A stretch of 64,000 nucleotides of DNA from Amyelois transitella (taxonomy: Eukaryota; Arthropoda; Insecta; Lepidoptera; Pyralidae): positions 935,001 through 999,000 of the forward strand of contig NC_083533.1 of assembly GCF_032362555.1 (NCBI RefSeq). The letters are read 5' to 3'. How positions within the stretch are numbered: position 1 is the stretch's first letter; each line of letters starts with the position of its first letter. Positions 19,986 to 31,900 of this stretch are shown one piece after another. The notes beneath the pieces were generated by a model. The model saw nothing but the letters and a program-made list of their open reading frames with translations, searched no databases and was not told the DNA's origin. Position numbers and translations under genes: made by a program.

Positions 19986-22900
19986 TTAATCGTATACATT
20001 GTAGTTATACTTGGAAACAGGTTCCAACGCTTCATAAGTCCACTCTTCGTTATCATCATAAGTCGCGTATTCCGGCTCTGAAAAAAAAAACGAAATGTCA
20101 CTTTCATAATATGACGTTTGAACTCTATCGCGGTCTCGTTTTTCCCGCGGAAAAAGGAAAAATGAAAAAACAAACGCAAGATTACAAAGTGAACATTAAA
20201 AAAAAAATCTACTTTAAGCGTTAATTTAATTTAAAAAAAAAATCGCAATATATTTTAAAAATTAAATTCAAATCATTTAAAAAGAATTTGACTGATTGGC
20301 ACTGTGCAAACAGCTTCTACAAGGTCCAGAAATTTTGGAGCTTCAATATATCATAAACTAAAAATAAATGAATACCTATTACCTAATACATTTATTTTAA
20401 GACATACGATTTATAGATATTAAAACTAGGTACATTTGCACGCTATTGACAATCACTAAACAGGTGATCTGTAATCTGTGTTACCATCTAAATGTTTACA
20501 TCCTTTTCAAACACAAATAACGATTTCATTCTTAAAAAAAACAATAGTTATAATAGGTGGCAAGCTCAAATAACGGCTCGGTGTGAACGCAGCATCATGT
20601 CAGGGTCAAATGCTCTCAAATCCCTACTTATATTATTAATACGAAAGTAACTCTATCTGTCTATTATGCTTCCACACCCAAAACCAATGAACCGATTTTG
20701 ATAAAATTTGGTACAGAGACAGAGTTGACCCTGAGGCAGAACATAGACTCTTTATTGTGTTAAAAGAGGAAGAACACCACGCAGAAGAAGTCGCGGGGAA
20801 AAGCTAGTATTTAATAAAAAAAAAGAAGACTAGACTTTTAGACATGACATCGAGAAAAAAATGTAATATTTTAATCTCAGGTACATACCCTCTGTATAAT
20901 AATAATCTGGCAACTCAGAGACAGGCGTCGAGGCTCCTTCCTTATTAATCCATTGTGTGCTGGGATTAACGGGCATTGGGTGCCACTGGGGTTGTATTGG
21001 GTGCGACTGGGTCTGTACTGGGGGCAATTGGGGTTGTACAGGGTGCAATGTGGGCTTTGTTGGGTGCAATTGGGGCTCTGTTGGTAATTTTTTTTGCATA
21101 GGGGACAACTGGGTTGGTATTGGGTGCAATTGGGAATTAAAAGGTTGCGATTGAGCCTGTATTGGGTTCGTTTGAGGCTGGAAAGTAGGCTGAGTTGGCG
21201 CAGGACGTAGATTTTGCAAAGGCTTCTTGGGTAAACTGTTGGTTATTGTTTGAGATGTTGGATATTCGAATACAAAGGGCTTTTTTGGTGGAACGGGCCG
21301 CGGCAATGTTGGGTAAGGTTTAGTTGGCGTCTCTGAAAACGAAAATTGTTTTAAAATATCATATCTAAGTGGCTACTATGTGCACCCTTGAAACGTGATA
21401 AATTGCTAGCCCATCGCTTAAAAGAAGAATCCCAAGTTTATAAAGCCGTAGTCGCCATTTAAGACATTCACGGGAAAGAGATGGAGTATTGATATGATGT
21501 TTATTATTTCCACTAATTGGGGTAGTGTATTTTTTTATTTTTTTTAAGGTATTATGGCTTCAGCCTCCGGCTTTAATTGGTTGAAAATTTAATTAATCTC
21601 ATGTACGAGTATAGTCAATTCATATTCGATAACATTATGCACGTTAGGAAAAACTTAAGACTCTTTCAAAAAAGCAGGTATAAATATAGGTAGAATGTAG
21701 ATACTAGTATATCACTCTCCCCAAAAGTGATGTGGACATGATTGTGTTTTTTCTCTATATTTTTTTTTATTATGCCGTGTGGTTCCCGGCACCAATACAA
21801 AAAAGAATAGGACCACTCCATATCTTTCCCGTGGATGTCGTAAAAGGCGACTAAGGGATAGGCTTACAAACATGGCATTCTTTTTTAGGCGATGGCTTAG
21901 TTAGCAACCTGTCACTATTTTAATCTCAATTTTATCATTAAGCCAAACAGCTGAACGTGGCCATTCAGTCTTCAGGACTGTTGGCTCTGTCTACCCCGCA
22001 AGGGATATAGACGTGACCATATGTATGTATGTGTACTAGTAGTAAAAAATTGTAAGCATAACCTCAAATTTTTGGGCAGCTATATGTAAAACTTACCGAT
22101 AGTTGTAGAGGCTTTCCTCAAAATCTGCGTTTTTAAGCTCTGAACCGTAGGAATATCCTTCGGGTTTGCTTCGAAAACTGGTTCTGGTATCGTCGGTGAC
22201 ACTGGTTTAAGTGGAGTCATATTTCCTGAAAGCAAGTTGTATGATGTCCTTCAGTCTTCCTTCTTAACATGTCGTAAGTGGCGACTAAGGGATATGCTAA
22301 TAAACTTGGGATTATTCTTGTAAGGGAAGGGCTAGCAATTTTTCACTATTTGAACCTCATGGCAAGTGTGATAGTGATATTGAAAGGAGAGTGAACGCGG
22401 GGAACATGGTGAATGGAGCTTTGCATGCGTTTATGAGCAGTCAGAAACTGTCCAAAATGGCTCGACTGGCTGTGCACAGGGGTGTGTTGGTCCCGTCATT
22501 AATGTGTGGCAGTGAAAGTTGGGTATGGCAAAAGAAGCACGAATGCAGAATAAATGCAGTGGAAATAAGAGTGTTAAGGAGTCTGATGGGTGTAAAACTG
22601 GGTGACCGGATAAGAAACAGCGTGATAAGGGAATGTTGTGATGTGAAAGAAGATGTAGTTACAGGAATAGCAAAGGGTATGTTTAAATGGTCATGTGGAG
22701 AGGATGAATGAAAGCAGGTTGACTAAGCAGATATACAAGGAGAGTGTGGAGGGAAAGGTCGGAGTGGGAAGACCTAGACGAACGTATCTTGATCTTATTA
22801 AGGACGTCCTGGCAAAAATGCATGTAGAGAGTAATGAATGTGGATGAAGCAAAGGAAGTGTGCAGAGATCGTGGCAAGTGGAAAGATGTAGTCTCTGCCT

Positions 22901-25900
22901 ACCCCTCCGGGAAAAAGGCGTGATTTTCATGTATGTATATATGGAGTATTTTTATGTATGTAAATACATATGTATATAATAAGTTACCTGTTTGTCGTTT
23001 CTTTAGTTCATCATTCAGTTTTTTCGATAAATCGTCTGAAATAAATAAGTAAATCGTAATGAATAGAATTTGAATCCAATATCAAAACATCAATCAATCA
23101 TTATAAGACGGCCTCTGTGGCGCAGCGGTAGTAGGTTCGCTTGTCTGTGACACCGGAGGTCCCGGGTTCGAATCCCAGTCAGGGCATGGTGAGAAAAGAA
23201 CTATTTCTGATTGGTCTGGGTCTTTGATGTTTATCTATATAACTATTTATTATAAAATATAGTATCGTTAAGTTAGTATCTCGTAACGCAAGCCTCAAAC
23301 TTACTTCGAGGCTGACTCAATCTGTGTAATTTGTCCCGTATATATTTATTATTATTTATTTATGTACATAACAGAGATAAGCTTACAAAATAAGGATTCT
23401 TTTTTTAGGCGATAAGCTAGCAACCTGTCACTATTTGAATCTCAATTCTATCATTAAGCCAAATAGCTGAACGCGGCCATTCAGTCTTTTCATGACTGTT
23501 GGCTCTGTCTACCCCGCAAGGGATACAGACGTGACAATATGTATCTATGTACATAAGTCCAGAATAAGTATACCTTGAGGAACACTCGATAGTTTACGTA
23601 GTGTTTTCACACTTTTATCAGATGTAGCTGTGTCCGCGGTAGATGCTTTTCGAAAAGATGGCAGTTTCAATTTGCGTGATATTCTCTTCTTTTCTGTATT
23701 CTCATTTTCTGATAGAGAAGGCTTCGGAGGGAAGAGTTCTGGCTTTACATCTATAAAAAAAGTTATTTGTTCATTATGAATCTGGAGGTATAGCTGTATA
23801 GAGGCGAGTGGTTCCCGGCACCAATAAAAAAAAATAGGACTACTCCATTACCTTTTATTCGTTCCCATGGTTGTCGTAAAAGGCGACTAAAGGATAGGTT
23901 TATTAACTTGGGATTCTTCTTTTAGGCGATGGGCTAGCAACCTGTCACTATTTGAATTTAAATTCTATTATTAAGCCAAACAACTGAACATGGCCTATCA
24001 GTCTTTTCAAGGTTGTTGACTCCGTCTACCCCGCAAGGGATATAGATGTGATTATAGCTTTAAAGAAGAGGTTTAAGAAAATATTGCCTACCTTCTTTTC
24101 CTTTCGTCGTTTTCAGAGTAGAGTTTTGGTCTGGTTTTTTAATATCTGTGTAAGTACAAAAAAGGGTACAAAAAATAAGTAGGTATTTTACTTTTCAAGT
24201 TCTGTGTCTTGGATGTATAAATCTATATAAGTATTTATTATAAAATATAGGTAGTATCGTTGAGTAAGTATCTTGTAGGTAACACAAATCTCTCACTTAT
24301 TTCGAGACAAACTCAATCTGTTTCATTTGTCCTGTGTACTTATATTTATTTATGTAAGTACAGATTTATTAAAAAAAAAAACAAAACAAAAAAGTTAGAG
24401 GTTAGGTATTTCATTTCGTTTTGTTTTTACTGACATCTTGGCGGGAACTCAAACGTCATGTTAATTTTGCTTTTTTTTCCAAAAGTGTGTTTCATCGACT
24501 CAAGATTTGAAATGTGAAACATTGATTACTAGACGCCGCCCGCGACTTCGTCCGTATGGAAACCCTATCAATCCCGCGGGAACTCCGGAATAAAAAGCCT
24601 ATGTTATTCTGGGTCTTCAGCTACCTACATACCAAATTTAATAGTAATCGGTTCAGTAGTTTTTGTGTGAAAGAGTAACAAACATCCATACTGACATACT
24701 CACAAACTTTCACATTTATAATATTAGTAGGATTATGTGTTCACGGAGAAGCATGAGTATTTGAGTTGGAGAGTGTTAAAATAACGGATTTAGTGCCCAA
24801 AAATGACGAAATATTCGTATTGAAATAACTAATTCTGTAACATTAATTCATGTTTTTATATGTAGACAATGTGCATTCGTCCACGATTAAGATTTAAGAG
24901 ATCTATATTTGTATATTGACGTCCGATGAAAATGCTGCAGTGTAGTTTGTTCCGCCGCTTCTTCTACACATGCGCTTTGGAAGCGGTAGTAGTTATAATT
25001 AGATTTAAGTGTGTGACGTTAAAAAGTGATACCTTGTATCCAATTTTGAAAGTAAATCTATTCTATTCTATTCTAAAAGGTCCCGATCATCCACAGCACT
25101 CGACCATTTTAAGATGAAAATTCTATAACGAAGACTAAAACTGGACATTTGCAACACAAAAAGCTCATGCGCAAGTTTGATTGACACAACTTACAAAAAA
25201 AAAAAGGTTTATCTCTAGCATACATATATAGTGCCGTGTGATTCCCAGCACTAATACGAAAAAGAATAGGACCACTCCATCTCTTATCCGTGGAATTCGT
25301 AAAAGGCGACTAAGGGTTAGGTTTATAAACTTGGGATTCTTCTTTAAGGCGATGGGCTAGCAACCTGTCACTATTTGAATCTCAATCTATCATTAAGCCA
25401 AATAGCTGAACGTGGCCTTACAGTATTTTCAAGCCTGTTTGTTGGCTCTGTCTATATCTAGATATGGACGTGAGTATATGTATGTATGTACATATATAGT
25501 ACCTGCTTTTTCAGTCGGCAGTGGAATGGGAGGGCGTCGCTTCGATGTTTTTTCTGTAAAGGTTATGAATTTTATCAATAAGTATCTAAGTAATTACCTT
25601 AACACGCTCAAACAACTAAATGTGTATTGGAATTACAATTTTAAGCGTATACGCATGTCATTATATGAATCTCAATGCCATGATTAAGGGATCTTCCCTT
25701 GATTTTTTGTAACCAAGGGTTCTCTCTGCCCTTTCGTGTTTTACATAATCAGTGTGTGGAACCATAAATAATGGCTGGATTAGGTTTCTCCGTCAAAAGA
25801 CCATGCCTTTCTTTTAGTCTTTCCTATATCAGAACAGGGATGATGACAAATAGAAGAAGTGTCGTGTGGTTCCCGGCGCTTTATAGAATGGGACTACTGC

Positions 25901-28900
25901 ATCTCTTACCCGTGGATGTTGTAAAAGGCGACTAAGGGAATGGCAAATAAACTTTGGATTCTTCATGTAGGATGTGTGTGACCTGTCAGTCTTTCGAGGC
26001 TGTTGGCTCTGTCTACCCCGCAGGGGACAAAGACTTGATTAAATAAATGAATGAATGAAAGAGAGAAAAAATACATACGTGGCAACGTTTCTATTGGTGG
26101 AGGAGGAGGTGCCTCTTCAGCTGAAAAAATAATGACAGTTTTTTTATTTATAGATTTATTTTCAAAATTGGATACAAGGTATCACTTATTGACGTCACAT
26201 AACTTAAATCTAATTATAACTACTACCGCTTCCAAAGCGCATGTTAGCAGTTAGTACCTATAACTTTTATATGTCACATACATATAATCACATCTATATC
26301 CTTTCTGGGGTAGACAGAGCCAACAGTCTCGAAAAGACCAATAGGCCACTTTCAGCTGTTCGGCTAAATAATACAATTGAAATTCAAATAGTGACAGATT
26401 GCTAGTGCTAGTCTTTTGCTTAAAAGAAGAGCATACATACATATGGTCACGTCTATATCCCTTGTGGTGTAGACAGAGCCAATAGTCTTGAAAAGACTGA
26501 AAGGCCCGTTTCAGATATTTGGCTTAATGATAGAATTGAGATTCAAATAGTGACAGGTTGCCAGCCCATCGCCTAAAAGAAGACTCAAGTTTATAAGCCT
26601 ATCCCTTATTCGCCTTTAACGACATCCATGAGAAAAAGACGGAGTGGTCCTATTCTTTTTTTCTATTGGTGCCGGGAACCACACGGCGTTATGAAGAAGT
26701 CTGACTTAAAAAGGGACGATATACGATACCTACTGAATTAAAAATTGTATTACAGTGAGCGTCCCAAAATGACGCAAGCTTGTCGTTTCAGGGTACACTT
26801 GAACTTGACCTGACCATTATTTACATACATACATATCATCACGTCTATATCCCTTGCGGGGTTGACAGAGCCAACAGTCTTGAAAAGACTGAAAGGCCAC
26901 GTTCAGCTATTTGGCTTAATGATAGAATTGAGATTCAAATAGTGACAGGTTGCCAGCCCATCGCCTAAAAGAAGAATCCCAAGTTTATAAGCCACTCCCT
27001 TAATTGCCTTTTACGACATCCATGGGAAAGAGATGGAGTGGTCCTATTCTTTTTTCTATTTGTGCCGGGAACCACACGGCATTATTTACCTTGTTGCAAA
27101 GCGTCCAGAGTCTCGTAGATGCTACCTTCATCTTGTCCGTTCATCAGCAAATCTTTTCTACCTGGCATCGTGCTATACCTTACTGAAATATTATGTAATA
27201 AATAATTATCATCAATAAATTCTGCCGTGTAGTTTCCGGCTCCAATCGTAAAAAGAATAGGACCACTATATTTCTTTCCCATGGATGTCGTAAAAGGCGA
27301 CTTAGGAATAGGCTTATAAACTTGGGATTCTTCTTTTAGGCGATGGGCTAGCAACCTGTCACTATTTGAATCTTAATTCTATCTTAAAGCAAATAGCTGA
27401 ACGTGGCCTATCAGTCCTTTCTAGACTGTTCGGCTCTGTTTACCCCGCAAGGGATATAGACGTGACCATATGTATATATGTATGTATCAATAAATTCTTA
27501 TAAATACAGTGTCTGTATATGTATACATATATACATTTTTTTTTCTAAAAAAAATAATAATTATCTATTTTTAATTTGAATACGTATTATACGTATTTAC
27601 ATACATAACGTAACTTAACGTGACGTAACGTTACGTAAATAATTTAAAAAAAACAATTACCTGTGTCACTCCCTCGTGGTCGGTTAAGTAATTGCTCAAT
27701 TCTTCGCACTTTTTTCGCTGAAAATAATAAATACAATAAGTAATTTAGTTTTATCTGACAACACCGCGGATGTCATTGCAATATATACGTTTTCTCTTCT
27801 TGAGAATCATGTTTTATATGCGCACAAAACCTCGCTTTACAATACAACACAACGCAACACAACACAACACAACGCAACGCAACGCAACGCAACGCAACGC
27901 AACGCAAAGCAACGTAACGCAAAGCAACGCAACGCAACGCAACCTAACATAACATTTGGAATAAAAGGTTGTTTTTTTTCTCAGTATAACTTTATAAATA
28001 CTGATTTATTCTCTTCTCGTATCATTTATTTTAAAACAAAAATGCCTTTAGTACTTTCGGATAATGTAGCGTCCTAATGGTGAAATATATTTTTTTTAAA
28101 TCTGTTTAGTTTTTCAGTTTATTCGTCACAAATATACAAAAATATAAATCTTTTCTCTTTATTATTAGTGTGGATATAAAATTCAAGAGTCTGGAGTGGG
28201 ACATTGATTACCTTTCGTCCCGATAAAAGCCGTAAAAGGAAGATCACGTGGGATTTGCGAAAATCCTGTATTCTTTTGTAAGTGACGCTGAATTCGTAAA
28301 TTTTTGTAGGTGGCGTTTAATTCGATGGTTTTTGTACATACATATGTACATATAATCACGTCTATATCCCTTGCGGGGTAGACAGAGCCAACAGTCCTGA
28401 GCAAACTGATAGGCCACGTTCAGCTATTTACTTACTACTTACTCTTTAAGATAGAATTGAGATTCGAATAGTGACAAGTTGCTAGCCTATCGCCTAAAAA
28501 AAGAATCTCAAGTTTGTAAGCCTATCCCTTAGTCGCCTTTTACGACATCCATGGGAAAGAGATGGAGTGGTCCTATTCTTTTTTTGTATTGGTGCGGGAA
28601 CCACACGGCATGGTTTTTGTAGGTGCCGCTAATTTCGTCGCTTTTTTGTTAGATAGAATTAACGGACGAAGCTGCGTGTTGAAGCTATATTGTCATACTC
28701 TTAAAGAATGATGAACCTGACCTTTTAGGATGTAGCAGATGATACCAGTTTGAACAATGATTATCAGGGCCAGGATTCCGCCACCGGCGATGTAGTACAA
28801 TTTCACTGAAATTGTAAAATAACATATTAAAAAATTAAATAAACAAAAAAGCTTTATAATCTATACTAATATTATAAAGCTGAAGAGCTTGTTTGTTTGA

Positions 28901-31900
28901 ACGCGCTAATCTTAGGAACTACTTATTTGGATTGAAAAATTATTTTTGTGTTGAATAGAACATTTATCGAGGAAGGCTTTAGGCTATATAACATGACGCT
29001 GCAACTTTTAGGAGCGAAGAAATAATGGAAAAAAAAACGGGGAAAATTATTCATCCTTGAGAGCTTCAATGATGCCCAAAATAACTATTCCACGCGGATG
29101 AGGTCGCGGGCACAGCTAGTATTCTATAATTGAGTCAAACAGCTAAACGTGGCCTCTAAGTTTTTCGACACTGTTGGCTCTGTCTACCCCGCAAGGGATA
29201 TAGACGTGAATATATGGATGTATGTATGTACATATGTAAAAGTGACGTGTGGTTCCTGGTATCAATATAAAAAAAACTAGGACCACTCCACGCCATCCCC
29301 ACGGATGTTGTAAAAGGAGACTAAGGGATTGTAGGATTCTCCTTTTAGGCGATGGGCTAGCAGCCTGTTATTATTTGCATCACAATTCTATCATTAGGCC
29401 TGTCAGTTGAGCGTGGCCTATTGGTCTTTCAAGATTGCTGACTCTGTCTACCCCGCAAGGGATATAAAAAAGGTAAATAAATAATAAAGAAAGAAAGAAG
29501 GAAGGAAAATGGTCTATTTTGTTTCTATAAAAATCAATTTAGTTAAGATAATGAAATGTGACGAAGTTAACTTACTTTTGTCATCAATTTTGGGACTCGA
29601 AACTGAAAAATAAATTTAAATTTATTATTTTAAATAGTAGTTCAAATTTCTGCCGCGTGGTTCACGTCACTTTAGAATAGGACCAATCCATCACTTTCCC
29701 ATGGATGTCGTAAAAGGCGACTAGGGGATAGGCTTATAAACATGGGATGCAACTCCGTGGATGGGATGAAACTGCGCCACTCTTCACAGCCCGAGAGCCC
29801 TTTATAAGCGCGTGCCTAAGCGAAGGGCCTTTGGACCCACTACAACTATATATATATAATAAAACAGTAAAAATATTTCATCTCTACATTTAGTATGTTT
29901 GACTGAAATGGATAGAGGGACTTAGAGTGAAAAATAGAAAGCAAAAATTTTGTTTTTGATTTTTTTGTCTGTCTGTCTGTATGTATGATCACACTTATCT
30001 CCGAAAGTACTGAACCGATTTACTTAAAACTTTCACCAATTGCTTTGTTTAACTCAGAAAAACATTCAAAGTATGTTTTATCAAAATCGGTTTACTAAAT
30101 AAAAAGTTATCGTCATTTGAATGAACTCAAGGCATGAGTTTGCCTGCAAATAAGTTTACGCGAAAAAATTCGAAATTTATGCGAACGAAGTTGCGGGCAA
30201 TATACTAGATATTATATTTATTAAATATTATATATCTATTATACATTTATTTATTTATTAAGTGCCGTGTGGTTCTCGGCACCAATACAAAAAAGAATAG
30301 GACCACTCCATCTTTTTCGCGTGGATGTCGTAAAAGGCGACTAAGGGATAGGCTAACCAACTTGGGATTCTTTTTTAGGCGATGGGCTAGCAACCTGTCA
30401 CTATTTGAACCTCAATTCTTACATTAAGCCAAATAGCTGAACGTGGCCATTCAGTCTTTTCAAGACTGTTGGCTCTGTCTACCCCGCAAGGGATATAGAC
30501 GTGACCATATGTATGTATGTATTAAATTTACAACATTTTACCTTTGATGTTAAATTCACATTGGTAATTGTAATAAGATGTGTTTTTATAAAGCACGATG
30601 TTTGTTAAATTATTCCTAGTTATCACTTGACTAGCGTTCCGGTCAGTCAGAGTCTTAAATATCCATTTTCCAGTATGTCCAGGCGATATGATGAACTGAA
30701 ATGAGAAAAAAAACGTTTTTTTCTTATGGTCAACGTTGAATGACAATGCTGCCAGCCTTCTGGGCATTTTAACCTCAAGACTTCGATCTGCTGGGACTTG
30801 CATTTTTGTAAATAAGTGTTAGTTTTATATTAATGCCTATTTGTGCTTCAAATTTTCAAATTCAAATTAAATTCATAATTTTTATCCATTATTATAGGAT
30901 ACTTCATATCGCTTGATAATTGTCATATCTTTTGGTTTCACAACATTGGTTGACGTCAAATAAATTACTTAAAACTAAGTTTACTGCCGCTTCCAAGGCG
31001 TCAGTGCAGAGGAAGCGGTAACAAACTGCACTGCAGCATTTTCTTCAACAACGTCAACTTCACTAATATCCAAACTTAGAATACAAATGTGGACGAGAGA
31101 ATACATTGTTCAGATTAATATTTTTATATGAGCTTTTAATAATGTACATATATAAAAAAAATATATAAATTTTACATTTTTTTTTCTTCACAATTATTAA
31201 GCGATATGATATAATAATGAATAAAAATTTTTTGAATTTGATTTATATCTTTTAGTAGATTTATCTTTTAGTTTCCTTTAGATTTAGGATTTTAGTCTTA
31301 TTAAGATAACTATCACTACATAAGTATAATACATACTATTTGTAAGTACCCGAAACCGCCGAGCTTGCATGAAGAGAGTTATGCATGTGGATGAAGCGAA
31401 GGAAGTGTGCAGAGATCGTGGCAAGTGGAAAGACGTAGCCTACCCCTCCGGGAAAGAGGCGTGATTTTATGTATGTATGATGTGATGTCAATAAGTGATA
31501 CCTTGTGTCCAATTTTGAAAATAAATCTATTCTATTCTATTCTAGGCCTAAGTTCATCGTTTACATGTTTTATATCAAGTTAAATAAGTAAAAAAAATAA
31601 TTGAACAATACCATGGCATATTTTTCATAATAATTTCCTTCTGTTATTTCCTTCTCGCCTTCTGGTGGTATGGTAATTCTGTAATCATAGAAAAAAAATA
31701 CATTGTTTAACAATTTCTTAAGAGACTGTAAATATGGTTATAGACTTTGAGACTATACATATAATATATATAATTTCATATATAATAAATAATAAATATA
31801 TATAATTTCATATACATATATATTATTACCTATTATATTTCAGTAATGTACCTACAGCCAGCTGTACAGTACAGGCCACGTTTAACCAATGATAGAGTTG

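Noticed and set aside
19986-20077. Calling an ITAM in the receptor tail
   Set aside because: The two Y-x-x-L motifs (Y234 and Y572) are about 340 residues apart, far outside ITAM spacing. Only single ITIM-like or tyrosine motifs can be claimed.
22391-22711. 106-codon frame as a host gene
   Set aside because: It is the C-terminal piece of a LINE ORF2, frameshifted and followed by the LINE tail.
23109-23180. tRNA-like sequences with good A and B boxes (also 31983, 47906, 61525, 63735)
   Set aside because: No acceptor stem closes and the same 240-bp unit with AT tail recurs many times, so these are tRNA-derived SINEs, not tRNA genes.
27004-27354. Several overlapping frames on both strands around 27 kb
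   Set aside because: They translate family A repeats in various frames; only exon 27182-27090 is supported, through splice phases.
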